64,000 nt of DNA, from assembly GCF_001642475.1 (NCBI RefSeq), contig NW_019173954.1, forward strand, positions 248,001 through 312,000. The letters are read 5' to 3'. The notes under the pieces are model-generated. The model was not told where the DNA came from and made no database searches. It saw nothing but the letters and a program-made list of their open reading frames with translations. The translations under genes and the position numbers were made by a program. This document shows positions 9,902 to 19,965 of this stretch, one piece after another. Position 1 is the stretch's first letter; each line of letters opens with the position of its first letter. This DNA comes from Fonsecaea monophora. Lineage: Eukaryota; Ascomycota; Eurotiomycetes; Chaetothyriales; Herpotrichiellaceae.

Positions 9902-11713
9902 ATGAAGATGGAGAAATTCCCAGAATCAGGCATCTTGGTCGAGGCCGAGGACTTTGACGACTACGGAGGCTGGGTCCTCGACGCACAGTTCGATCTGGAG
10001 ATGGGCTCGCCTTACCTGTTGGCGCATGGGAATGGTCGACCGGTCGCGGACGCGACGACGACGATTTATGTCCCGCACGCTGGCGAGTACAACGTCTGGG
10101 TGCGTGCCAAAGACTGGGTCCCCGGCCATCATCCAGGCAGGTTCACGCTCGCGGTCAACGGGAGCACCTTGGACACGGTCTTTGGGGCGAACGATCTGGA
10201 CTGGTCCTGGCAGTTTGCGGGAAAGGTGAAACTTGCAGCGGGCGCGACGGGACTGGCGCTCCACGACTTGACAGGATTCTGTGGACGTTGTGATGCCGTC
10301 TTCTTCAGTCGCGACGACATCCCGCCGCCAGAGGCTGTTGACGAACTGACACGTGCTTGGAGACGTAGGTTTCGTGGACTGCCACAGGATCCGGTCGACG
10401 GGGGCACCTTCGATGTCGTCGTTGTCGGGGGTGGTGTGCCTGGAGTGGCTGCCGCTCTGACAGTTGCCCGCTTAGGAGACCGTGTCGCGCTGGTCCACGA
10501 TCGGCCCTATCTTGGGGGCAACGCCAGCGTGGAAATCGGACTTCGACCACGTGGAGTGACGGGCCCGCTGATTGACGAGATCTCAGAGCGAAAACCCGAC
10601 GGCGACATCTGCGCCAGAGATCTGCTCGAGGCGGAAACGAATGCCACAGTCTTCCTGGAACACGCGGTCTACAACGTGGTGAAACGTGAATCGACCATCG
10701 TCTCCGTGGACGCCCGCCACGCCCGCAGTGGCCGCGAGGTGCGCTTGACGGCGCCGATCTTCATTGATTGCTCCGGCAAAGCCATCGTTGGACTGCTCTC
10801 CGGCGCAGAGACGCTCTTCGGGCAGGAGTCGCGGGCCGAGTATGGCGAGAAGCTCGCCCCGGTGGATGGCAACGCCATGCACCACGGCAACACGGTGTTT
10901 TTCCGCACACGCATGGCAGACGCACCTTCAACCTTCCCGCACGTCCCCTGGGCTACAGAGGTGGCCAAGGACTTCTCCAATCTCGGCGGCCAGCTGACGA
11001 GGCCTGGCGTTGAAAACGGTCCAGGCCCTGCCATCGCGCCTCCCAACTCTGCATCCCAGCCAAAAGTCCCCCGGCGAATGACGAGGCCGTTGACGCACTT
11101 TTGGGAGTACGGCCAGTGGCTCGACTCCTACACCCAGGGCGAGCATATCCGCGACTTCCTCCTGCGTGCCATTTACGGCACCTTTTCCAACGTCAAGACA
11201 AAGGACCCCAAGACCTACGCCAACCTCGAGTTCGACTGGGTCGCCTACGTTCCCGCGCAGGGCGAGTTCCGGAGGTACAAGGGAGACCACGTCCTCACGG
11301 AGAACGACATTCGCGGCCACCGGCGATTCCATGATGCCGTGGTGCAGAACGAGGGGGCATTCTGTCTGCACTACCCCGGCGACGAAAAGTACGACTTCCG
11401 GCTCCGCTGGTGGGAATGGGACGAGAGGGACGGGAAGCCCTACGACATTCCATTCCGGTGCCTCTATTCGGCCAACGTCTCGAATCTGATGATGGCAGGC
11501 AAACACATGAGCGCCACGCATGTTGCGTCGTCAAACACAAAGTTCATGGGCAACGGGGGGCAGCACGCCATTGCAACGGCCGCGGCTGCGCACCTGTGCA
11601 AGAAATACCACACGACTCCTCGGGGCGTCTACAACAATCGCGTCTCAGAACTCCAGAAGCTGGCCGCGTCGATAACTGGTACTGATTGTTCTCGGGCCCA
11701 GAGCCACCTGTGA
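9902..11713 (+). CDS. FAD-dependent oxidoreductase with N-terminal carbohydrate-binding-like domain
   Basis: A single uninterrupted frame encodes 603 aa. Residues 1-140 look like a beta-sandwich (VEAEDF start, then YVPHAGEYNVWVRAKDW), a layout seen in carbohydrate-associated modules. Residues about 169-215 form the FAD-binding Rossmann start (DVVVVGGGVPG, then LGGNAS), and the C-terminal part (NLMMAGKHMSATHVASS, then GNGGQHAIATAAA) closes the flavin site, as in the FAD_oxidored family (PF12831). Proteins of this build are best known from bacteria, often labelled xanthan-lyase-like, near sugar-degradation genes. The lack of introns beside multi-intron neighbours fits transfer, but is not proof. 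The substrate is unknown; a sugar or glycoside is a guess. ATG 9908 is an alternative start with a better -3 base. Confidence 0.85.
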   Translation: MKMEKFPESGILVEAEDFDDYGGWVLDAQFDLEMGSPYLLAHGNGRPVADATTTIYVPHAGEYNVWVRAKDWVPGHHPGRFTLAVNGSTLDTVFGANDLDWSWQFAGKVKLAAGATGLALHDLTGFCGRCDAVFFSRDDIPPPEAVDELTRAWRRRFRGLPQDPVDGGTFDVVVVGGGVPGVAAALTVARLGDRVALVHDRPYLGGNASVEIGLRPRGVTGPLIDEISERKPDGDICARDLLEAETNATVFLEHAVYNVVKRESTIVSVDARHARSGREVRLTAPIFIDCSGKAIVGLLSGAETLFGQESRAEYGEKLAPVDGNAMHHGNTVFFRTRMADAPSTFPHVPWATEVAKDFSNLGGQLTRPGVENGPGPAIAPPNSASQPKVPRRMTRPLTHFWEYGQWLDSYTQGEHIRDFLLRAIYGTFSNVKTKDPKTYANLEFDWVAYVPAQGEFRRYKGDHVLTENDIRGHRRFHDAVVQNEGAFCLHYPGDEKYDFRLRWWEWDERDGKPYDIPFRCLYSANVSNLMMAGKHMSATHVASSNTKFMGNGGQHAIATAAAAHLCKKYHTTPRGVYNNRVSELQKLAASITGTDCSRAQSHL

Positions 11714-12706
11714 CGACTATCAATGCCTTTCTACACCTGCTTGAATGCGGACAGCGAGACACTTGAACATGCCCAAAGGGTTAGCTCCGTAACATATGCA
11801 GTTTGAATCGGGCAATAAGCGAACTCCAGCCCTCGGACGATCTGAGCAGCCCTGAGATACCTAAAATAGTCTCTGTCACCAGCATTGACGACATCAGCCT
11901 TCTTGTTCTTTTTCGCCGTCATGGTGTATTCTAGGGTGTGCAATGCCTAGATTCTCCTTGGAAACTTGCACATCTTTTCTGCCGCAGAAGCAATGGCCGA
12001 CTGGAGAGAGATGAATATCCTGCGATAGTACCTTTTTTGCACAAGTACAGGCGATGCGGCGTAGTCCCCTTTTCACAACAAGTGAGGGTTGGACAGGTAC
12101 TAGGCTCGTCGGTGCTCGTACAAGGCTGGCATCGCGCTCCTTCATAGGATTTGGCTTGGCAAGTTTGCGGCGGCGTGATAGACGAGGCTGACCAATCAGC
12201 AAGCGACCCTTGTCTTCAATGTTTCAATGGCCACGCTGCCCTGCCCGCAATGCTTTTGCTCACCTACTGTATGTGCTGTCTCCGACAGAATTTCTTCGCT
12301 CCAACGTACAGTGAGACGTAATTGAACGACAAGGCGGGGATCATATTCACGCCCTTGAAAAGGATCCAGGACACACCTTTCGCAGTCATTCCGTGTGAGC
12401 TCGGTGCATTTCTACAAAGTCTGACCCCAGAACACCTCTCACGATCGCGTCGCCAACTGCGACTCATACGCCTGTTGTCCCCACGCCCTCTGAACGCAAG
12501 ATAACACCAGAATAAAACCCGAGCGATACTCCTACGATAATACTTCCAATCTTGACCTTTACCCACTACACCTTCACCGGACCCATTGTCCAGCTGAGCT
12601 GTGCGACAAACCACACCTCGAGAAACGAAAGAGATCACATAACCCAAGCCAAGAGAACCAGAAAACCCTGATTGGAGACCTGGGAAAAGGAGAAGAGAAA
12701 ACAAAA
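11714..12706. other. Intergenic: OST4 upstream region
   Basis: This contains the 3' side of the FAD oxidoreductase and the promoter and probably long 5' UTR of OST4. Short frames on both strands show no recognisable domain. No RNA gene is seen. Confidence 0.5.
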
Positions 12707-12898
12707 ATGATCACAGACGCCCAGCTGTACAGCCTGGCCATTTTCCTCGGCAGCGCGGCCATGCTGATGATTGTGCTCTACCACTTCCTCGAGGTCAACG
12801 CGGAGGGTGACGACAAGTTGAATGGGGAGCTGAGGGACGAGAAGGCCGGCGTCGGTGCCGTCAAACCCCCGGCTGCTGTGGGCGAGGAGGCTCGGTGA
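12707..12898 (+). CDS. OST4: Oligosaccharyltransferase subunit Ost4
   Basis: This 63-aa microprotein begins MITDAQLYSLAIFLGSAAML, the conserved single membrane segment of Ost4, a small subunit of the oligosaccharyltransferase that N-glycosylates proteins in the ER membrane. It stabilises the link between the Ost3/6 and Stt3 subunits. The hydrophobic helix covers residues about 8-28, followed by YHFLEVNA. A charged, Lys/Glu/Ala-rich tail of about 30 residues follows; yeast Ost4 is only 36 aa in total, so this tail is an extension, probably cytosolic. The frame needs no intron and the ATG sits in an AAAAATGA context. Size and start match the family exactly. Confidence 0.95.
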   Translation: MITDAQLYSLAIFLGSAAMLMIVLYHFLEVNAEGDDKLNGELRDEKAGVGAVKPPAAVGEEAR

Positions 12899-14333
12899 GA
12901 CGGGTGAGAGTGTCACGATTATAACCAAAAAAAAGGGGGCGGGGAGATATGCTCGGAGGGATGGAACTAAGCACGGTGTATGGGTTTTCGTCCTCAAAAA
13001 GGCTGGCTTTGGGTTGGAACGGAATGAGAGGAATGAAAGGATTCGGAGGGCGGCGTTCGAGGATGGATGTGTGGTCACTGTGAACTGGTAACAGAGAGGC
13101 TATACACAAGAGACCCATGTAAAGGAGGTGCGGAAAAGAGATGGAGAACGAAAGGCTTACAAGGCCCTTCCACCATGAGCACTGCCGACTGGCACCAATC
13201 TCACCCGATACCTCCTCGCCAGCCATCTCCCCCAGCTGAAGCCATATCAAATATCGATCCACCACAAAAGCACGAGTGTACGAGCAGAGCAGAGCCGAAG
13301 GCGAAGCGCAAGCAAAACACCCTGAGAGGAAACACAGAATCACAGCCAAAGGCCTCAACGGATCTTGCGTAGATCCCCAAGCAAAGCACGGTGTCCACGA
13401 GCTTTGGTCTGGATCAGATCAAATTACCCGAATCATGTAAACCACACCACACACAATTGTATCATAATACATTATCTGAGAGATCGTTAACGGCGCTGGG
13501 AGATCCACCCAGGATTGAAAACACATGAATTTAAAGAAATGTCTATTTGGGGATCATCTACACTGCCTCGTAGTGAGTGAGTGACGTATGGACCGAGTCC
13601 TACGTAATTCCCAGCTAGGTAGCTATCACGTACGAACTTGATCTGTCCAGTAAGCAGGCCATCTTCACGATGCGTTCACTTTGCCCTCTGCCTCCTCTTA
13701 GCTGTCTCTTCACAATAGGATGACGCCCCCTCCTGGGTCCATATCTGTATATATGCTGGGGACTCCTCTGGCTGGCTCTATCTCCTCACCTACTGGAAAT
13801 CTCGTTACCCGAGTCAAAAGACAAGATTTGGGATAAGATAAGGCTACTGCTCGGAAACGCTCAGACGGCACAAGAGGGTGTCGCGGAGAGACAAGAAAGC
13901 TTGAGCAATGTTTTGAAGTCCAGTTTACTCTGATGAAGCTCTATGGCACCTTTGCTCTCTGATGCCTTGCGGCATGTCAATGTACCAGCGTCGATGTCTG
14001 TCATGATATACCTCGCTAACCCTCGTCTCTCCCGATTCGATCCAGGTTGAAGAAGTTAAAATTTGATCGGCAAGCTCGTCTAGGTGGCTCACAGCTCACA
14101 GAAAGCTCATTCTCAGATCAGCAATAACTCAAAGATTGACGCGCCAACTTGTTCTTCCGAGAACCTCATTCGGTAGTGCCCATCTGTCGACGTAGATTTG
14201 TCAAAGAGGCTGCTTCAACACTGAAGTTGTTGTAGATAATCACCGAATTCCTAGCCCGGCTCAGATTGCGAGGAGTTGACCAGGGCAATTAAACGTGTAT
14301 GAATAGCTCTCTGATCTCTTGCGCGAGTTGTCC
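12899..14333. other. Intergenic, no gene recognised
   Basis: This 1.4 kb lies between the convergent ends of OST4 (+) and the C2H2 gene (-). Short frames on both strands (for example 12861-13358 -) have no domain signature. A TAGGTAGCT motif lies near 13615. I see no tRNA or transposon. Confidence 0.5.
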
Positions 14334-17300
14334 TCAATAATCCGCATCAACCACCCTCTGAATTCCTGGGTTTTGTATCAGGGTGGACCTCCTCGCCTCA
14401 TTCACCAGGATACACCCGCCGCGGTCGAGCCCTGGCCCAATCTTGGCCTTTCTTGCCGCCATGGCTTTCAACGTTTCCTCAGCGACAGCCCTCGGACTGC
14501 TCTTCTCGGTGCGGTGTGTCTTCATGAAACTTCTTTGTGCATGCTTCTCTGCTTCACTGTGTTCGGCCTTCAGCAGCGTCATCGTGTCCGGTTCCAGGTG
14601 GTCTTGCACAGACTTGACTGAAACGTCAGGTGTGGTTATTCGTCCCTGTTCGTCTGACAGGAAGCGGGCTTTGTCACGGAGGAGGGTCTGAGGATCTGTG
14701 TGAGAAAGAGTTCTAGCGAGGGAAGTCGAAGAAGGTTGTGTGGGAGGATTAAAGAGAAATCTCGAGACATCAAAGGGTTTTGATGCTGTTCTGTTTTGCT
14801 TACCAATAGTCTTAGTTGTTGGGCCATCACCTAGCGTAGACGCGACTTTCTTCATGTGCTCCTCAATGTGCGCAAGCCAGTCTTTCCGAGTGTCAAATAT
14901 CTCAGAGGGATGCAGAGAACCGTCTCCGTCATCTACGAGGTACTCGCACCTCTTCCACCAGCAGATATAGCCACCTTCTTCTCGAAGTTGATCGGGGGTC
15001 GGTCGATGGACTTTTGCGACATGTTTTCGGAGTGTCTCGAGGTTGTGAAGCTGTGACTTACAATGCCGCCAACGGCATTTGAAAACAGGAAGGCTTGGCG
15101 AAGCAGGTGAAGAAATGGAGACCTCGATTGAAGAGAAATCCTGCACCGCGGCCTTCTTCATCGCTCCAATACTGCTATGTAGGGTTTTAGCTCCAGGAGG
15201 GCGTCCTCGTCTCTTCACACTGGGAAATAGCGGCCCACTGCTCATTGTTTTTGATTCCCCCGAGGCAGCCACTTGACTAGATGTAGATCGAGTCGACCGC
15301 CTTCGCTCCGAAACAGGAGAGCTGTCCAAGGGGATAAGGCTTCGTTTTCGCTTCAGAGGAGTGATTGGCTGCGGAGTAGACTTCGGTCGCTCCTCCGCGT
15401 CTGCAGCCTCAGATCGTGGGGAAGCGTGAGAACCCTGTGATCTGACGCTGACTTGCGGGACTGCGACATGCGGCTGAGGCTGCTGAGGTCTTGACTGGAC
15501 TTGTGCGACAGGAGGCACGACTTTGTCTTTGGCCTTGTCGGTCGCGGTCGTGGGCGCGGTAGTGGGCGCAGGTGCGGACGCGGGCGGGGTCATTTTGCGC
15601 TTTGCCGTATCTGGTAATACGTGTCTCGGCGCAGTACCCGCCTCAGACGGCGGAGGAACATGAGCCCTTGAACGTCGAATTCCTGCTTCCCCCAGACGGA
15701 ATCGAGGAGGCTCAGTCGGGACATCGGCGTAAGGAACTTGAGGTACGGGGGGTCCTCCCGGATCGATCGCGTCCCAGTCAAAGGTGCTGAGATCAGAATC
15801 CATTTCCACGTATTTCCCAAGCAGACCTGCCATGTGCGCATTGAGTGGGCGCTCAGTCGGATGCCTTCCGGCAGCGATCAAAATATCCCTAGCTATCGTC
15901 CTCGCATCGTAATAGGTTTTCCGCAAAGCTTCCTTCTTATCGATAGGCTTGGCAAGTAGTTTGATCGACCGGTGTGAGTGCTGCGCAGGTGGCGGCACAA
16001 CCGATGGTGGAGCGAGTTGAGGTGAGGGATGAGTAGGAGGCGGATTGTGACCAAGTTGGTGTTGGGGGAGGCTGGGATTGAACCGGAGAGGCTCTGGGTA
16101 GCCGGGGGCCCGGAAGGGGACTGCAAGCGAAGACGCATTTGTAGTTGATGGTTGATTCTGATACTGCTGAAATAGATCTTTCGGTTCCAGGGGAGGGCTC
16201 TCAATCCGGGCTTGTTTCCTGGACATTACGTAGTCTTCATTGTCGCTCAATGCTGTTAGGTCGACCACCTCGGAGAAATCACGTTTTCGCGCCATTGCTT
16301 CCTTCGAACCAGGTGCGGGCTCGGGACGAGCTTGATGGAGGGGTTTAGCGGGTCTTGCACGTTGCATTTGAGGGTATCGTGGTTGAGGGTGCGGGCCGAG
16401 AAAGGGAGGAGGCTCTGGTCTCGGAAAACCTTTGCTGAAGTTTGGAGAAGGAGCAAGGGTAGAAGCATTCACCAGCAGTGGCTGTGGATGCACAGTAGCT
16501 GGTAGACGTGGCGCGACAGAAATTTCGGGAGCTGGTACCTGTCCTGGTACCGGTCCTGGAACCGGTATGGCAGGAGCTGCAACAACCGGAGTCTTCGAAG
16601 GGCCTCTCAACTGTGGTACTTCGTTGAGGAGTTGTCGCGCAAACTGACCCCTATGAAACTTGAGGCCCTTGTTCTCGAGCATCAGACACAAATCGATATA
16701 GCTGGGGTTCTGCTCAAGCATGCCATGAATGTCTTCGGGGCTGACTTCGATCTTCTCATTCTCTGGGCCGGCCTTCAAGAACTTGACAGCAACGGCTGCA
16801 AGAGCATTCCGTTTACTTTCTGGCCACATAGTCTCACCACTTGGCTTACGAGGAGGGAGATCTTGTGTCAGTGATGCTGTCTTCTCGATTGCCGGGACTT
16901 TGGGGGTTGAAGTGGGGGTCGAAGTTTGTTGCGCAGTAGGAGCGAAGACTCCATTTGGGAGCACGTTTGTCGCTGCCGGGCCTGTTTTCGGTTTTGTGGT
17001 GGTCTGTCCCGTAGCATCTGTCTCCGACGAATGCTTGCCATTGTATGTACTTCTGATCCGTCGTTCTGCAGGGAAACGACCCAAGTCAGGCAATCCTTCG
17101 GAATTGTTTTCAACGACGACCCTATATCCGTTGAGCCTGGGTCCCTGCGAGAAACCAGAAAGAGCGTCTGACTGTGATCTGGCAGTCTCCGTAGTGGGGA
17201 TCGGTGTAGGTCGTTGGAAAGGTGCCTTTGGTAATGTAAGTGGAGCAGAAGCGACTGTATTCGTTAAGGGTTGCTGACGATCTTGGCCGTTTGGAGGAGC

Positions 17301-18875
17301 CGGATTAGTACTCGTCTGGAGAGAGGGCGAAGGCGACGGGATTGCTACCGACGGGACTGAGGATGTCTTTCGCATGTCGTCCCACAGCTTTTGGAAAAGG
17401 TTGGGATCTCTGTTCCGAAACTCTTGCATCTTTTCCATCATGGCCCGAAGTCCAGTTGCCATGTCTGCCTCGTCGTCTCTAGGACTTGAGTGCTTGTCAT
17501 GCTGAGGCTCATTCTCAGAGAGAGGCTTCTGCGAAGGGCGAGGAGCTTCTTGGGTCTGCTTAGTCTTTTTCTCCGCTGCACCAGTCGCAGGAGCAGCTGC
17601 AGCTGCAGTAAGAGCCACTTGCTCTTGATTCTTCGCTGCGGCCAAAGCTTCTTCAGCTTTCTTTTTTGCGATAGCCTCTTCTCCGGCTTTCATTTTCGCG
17701 GCAGCTTCTTGCTCTGCCTGTCGCTTTGCCTCGGCTTCGGCTTGAGCAGCGGCTTGCTGGCGCCTCCTTTGGTGTTCTTTGTGGAAGGGGTTGAACACCT
17801 GGGTAGGGTCGATATAACTCGGCATTGACTGCGTTTCAAGTGTCGCTGTGTTTTGAATTCGGGCAGGCTCCTCAGGTGAGTGCGTAACGAGGTTTGAGAT
17901 GCTACTCACTGACTGAGCTTGAGGTTGCGCGTGCCGTTGCACTGCCTCCAGGCTGGGGCGCCGTCTATGCTGACCAGTGTTGGCAATCTGCCTGGCTTTT
18001 TCCTGAGTATTAGGCGCTGCTGAGTTAGTAGCCCTATAGTTCGTCTGAGGTGTGGTGGAGGGCGGATGTCCGTGTCCTTGCGCCGTGATGATTTGAGGTT
18101 GATAGAACGGTGAGGCCGATCTTTGTGAAGCCGACTGTTGTACCGAAGCAGACGCTTCCGTTACTGGCGAAGCTGACGCATGTCCCCTCATTGCGGCGGA
18201 TGCCTGTTGAAAGCGGGCGCTGACATTCCCAGTCAAAGACGTTGCTGAGGCTGACAGCGAATTCGGTTGATTTTGAGAGGAAGGGCCAGTCCAGAATCCA
18301 TAATTGGAGGGTGGGTTGCTATCGTGCCGTGAGGTGTTGTGCGTAGTGATCGGGGACCGCACCCGGTTCACCGCAGTTGAAGGTTGAACTGAAGTTGAGG
18401 CTGTAGTTGAGTGCTGCTGGTGATGCCCGTGTTGCTGTAAAACTGCATCGCCTAATCCCGACGCGTACGCCAGGTTGTTCAAACCTGAATTGCTCTGTCC
18501 TGCGATATTTGAGGATGGGGAGATGAAATAACTGCGTCCACCATCGCCTCCACCGCCTGGTATGGTATGAATCGCATAGTTGGCGTGCTGGGTGCGATCA
18601 TCACGAGAGGGGATTTGTGCCCTCCCAGTATCCCACCCATTGCCATTGTATGTTGTCCGTTGACCCGTGCCACCTGGGTGGTCCTGCTGCGGTTGACCTG
18701 TCCACCCGTAGGCAGAGGAGTCATAGTGTTGTTGTCGGACATCCTCCGAATAGGGCGCTTGCGTGGCATAGCGATTGTTCGCAGATGTATGTCTTCCAGG
18801 GTTATAGGACTTGTTCATGTTCTCTTCTTGCGATTCATAGGGGGTTCCGTAGACTGTGAGCAAATGATAAGACAT
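14334..18875 (-). CDS. Large disordered protein with C-terminal C2H2 zinc fingers
   Basis: One unbroken 4.5 kb exon encodes 1,513 aa. Residues 1 to about 350 are Gln/Ser/Pro/His-rich and disordered. Around residues 365-430 an Ala/Glu/Lys/Gln-rich stretch should form a coiled coil. Pro-rich linkers and basic patches (KRKRSLIP, KRRGRPPGAK, an AT-hook-like core) follow. Near residues 1266-1290 is a C-x4-C-x12-H-x4-H finger, and a second, longer one has CWWKRC followed by HIEEH. These finger spacings and the long disordered arm occur in fungal chromatin-associated C2H2 proteins; a remodelling-complex subunit is possible but not shown. It should be nuclear. An alternative ATG at 18818 has a stronger context. 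It shares its promoter with RPL26. Confidence 0.8.
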   Translation of the reverse strand: MSYHLLTVYGTPYESQEENMNKSYNPGRHTSANNRYATQAPYSEDVRQQHYDSSAYGWTGQPQQDHPGGTGQRTTYNGNGWDTGRAQIPSRDDRTQHANYAIHTIPGGGGDGGRSYFISPSSNIAGQSNSGLNNLAYASGLGDAVLQQHGHHQQHSTTASTSVQPSTAVNRVRSPITTHNTSRHDSNPPSNYGFWTGPSSQNQPNSLSASATSLTGNVSARFQQASAAMRGHASASPVTEASASVQQSASQRSASPFYQPQIITAQGHGHPPSTTPQTNYRATNSAAPNTQEKARQIANTGQHRRRPSLEAVQRHAQPQAQSVSSISNLVTHSPEEPARIQNTATLETQSMPSYIDPTQVFNPFHKEHQRRRQQAAAQAEAEAKRQAEQEAAAKMKAGEEAIAKKKAEEALAAAKNQEQVALTAAAAAPATGAAEKKTKQTQEAPRPSQKPLSENEPQHDKHSSPRDDEADMATGLRAMMEKMQEFRNRDPNLFQKLWDDMRKTSSVPSVAIPSPSPSLQTSTNPAPPNGQDRQQPLTNTVASAPLTLPKAPFQRPTPIPTTETARSQSDALSGFSQGPRLNGYRVVVENNSEGLPDLGRFPAERRIRSTYNGKHSSETDATGQTTTKPKTGPAATNVLPNGVFAPTAQQTSTPTSTPKVPAIEKTASLTQDLPPRKPSGETMWPESKRNALAAVAVKFLKAGPENEKIEVSPEDIHGMLEQNPSYIDLCLMLENKGLKFHRGQFARQLLNEVPQLRGPSKTPVVAAPAIPVPGPVPGQVPAPEISVAPRLPATVHPQPLLVNASTLAPSPNFSKGFPRPEPPPFLGPHPQPRYPQMQRARPAKPLHQARPEPAPGSKEAMARKRDFSEVVDLTALSDNEDYVMSRKQARIESPPLEPKDLFQQYQNQPSTTNASSLAVPFRAPGYPEPLRFNPSLPQHQLGHNPPPTHPSPQLAPPSVVPPPAQHSHRSIKLLAKPIDKKEALRKTYYDARTIARDILIAAGRHPTERPLNAHMAGLLGKYVEMDSDLSTFDWDAIDPGGPPVPQVPYADVPTEPPRFRLGEAGIRRSRAHVPPPSEAGTAPRHVLPDTAKRKMTPPASAPAPTTAPTTATDKAKDKVVPPVAQVQSRPQQPQPHVAVPQVSVRSQGSHASPRSEAADAEERPKSTPQPITPLKRKRSLIPLDSSPVSERRRSTRSTSSQVAASGESKTMSSGPLFPSVKRRGRPPGAKTLHSSIGAMKKAAVQDFSSIEVSISSPASPSLPVFKCRWRHCKSQLHNLETLRKHVAKVHRPTPDQLREEGGYICWWKRCEYLVDDGDGSLHPSEIFDTRKDWLAHIEEHMKKVASTLGDGPTTKTIGKQNRTASKPFDVSRFLFNPPTQPSSTSLARTLSHTDPQTLLRDKARFLSDEQGRITTPDVSVKSVQDHLEPDTMTLLKAEHSEAEKHAQRSFMKTHRTEKSSPRAVAEETLKAMAARKAKIGPGLDRGGCILVNEARRSTLIQNPGIQRVVDADY

Positions 18876-19403
18876 CACAGAGCCTCCACTGCTAGTCGTT
18901 CATAGCGACTTGCTGCCCACCTCTTGTTCTAAAATGTTGCGTCTTGCCGAGATGCATCTCCCAACCGTGCCGGCACGTCCTCGCGAGAATCGCGGGACAA
19001 GAGGAGTCAGTCGAATTTATGTTTTATTAGGAGGAGCTTGTTCCAAGGGTAAGCGCCCTCGATTCCGATGCGATTTAGTTTCTAAAGTGGTTGCGATCCA
19101 GAGGGGTGAGGCAGAGCAACTACTCGTGTACGGAAAGTGCGAGGCATGATATGTATGCTCTTCCCACTAACGCGCAGGTGGGCCAAAGGGTGGACTCGAA
19201 TACGAGACTCCCTCCTCCGTACCGCGGAAGCGCGGTCTGTCGAATCTGCGTAGCCACACCATATGATCCGCCGAATCTTATTTCTTGGCACCCGACAAGT
19301 TTCGCACCACCGCAAAATCCCCAAAAATTCGCAACGGCATATTGAGACTTCAGATCTCGCCTGTTGTTCGACATTCCTTTTCCACGCCAACAATCGCCCA
19401 ACC
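18876..19403. promoter_or_regulatory. Bidirectional promoter, C2H2 protein / RPL26
   Basis: The two genes diverge across 528 bp, so both promoters and 5' UTRs must lie here. A small inverted repeat (CTCG-TATT-CGAG on the minus strand, about 19195-19206) was noted. No recognisable factor site could be fixed with confidence. Confidence 0.6.
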
Positions 19404-19965
19404 ATGACGAAGACGAACCATGGTATGAACGCCCTCTCCCTCTGGTGGTATTTCTCCCAAGATGAAAACCGAAATTAATACTTGGCTCCCTGCAGGTCTT
19501 GCCTCGTCGAGGCGCAAGTCTCGCAAACTTCACTTCGGCGCCCCTTCCAGCGTGCGACGAACGATCATGAGCGCTCCCCTGAGCAAGGAACTAAGAGAAA
19601 AGCACAATGTACGAACTGAATCCATGGTCCCGCACACAACATGATCTGTGTGCCCTCTGGCCGACGTCCAACCATGATCCTAATGAAATACACAGGTCCG
19701 CAGCATCCCGATTCGCAAGGACGACGAAGTCACCATCGTGCGTGGCTCCAACAAGGGCCGTGAGGGCAAAGTCACCTCGGTCTACCGACTCAAATACCTC
19801 ATCCACATCGAACGCGTGTCCCGAGAGAAGTCAAACGGCCAAGCCGTCCCGATCGGTGTACATCCCAGCAAGGTTGTTGTGACGAAGCTCAAGCTCGACA
19901 AGGACCGGGAAAAGATCCTGGAAAGGATCGGCAAGGGCAGAGAGGCCGTGAAGTCCAAGGAGTAG
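19404..19965 (+). CDS. RPL26: 60S ribosomal protein L26 (uL24)
   Basis: Three exons (19404-19422, 19496-19608, 19696-19965) give 133 aa. The 19-nt first exon encodes only the first six residues and part of the seventh, a usual arrangement for fungal ribosomal protein genes. The protein has the conserved N-terminal SSRRKSRK, the SAPLSKELREKHN segment and the KOW-type core VRSIPIRKDDEVTIVRGSNK, ending in a Lys-rich tail. L26 binds 25S rRNA near the peptide exit tunnel of the large subunit in the cytosol. Both introns are GT-AG (73 and 87 nt). The intron before VRS is phase 0. The identification is firm; a shadow ATG at 19607 in the second intron region is not used. Confidence 0.97.

Noticed and set aside
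19180..19260. Possible minus-strand tRNA with a TTCGAGTCC stretch
   Set aside because: The supposed T-arm cannot form the needed 5-bp stem around TTCGAGT, and no acceptor or anticodon stems line up; only a 4-bp inverted repeat is present.
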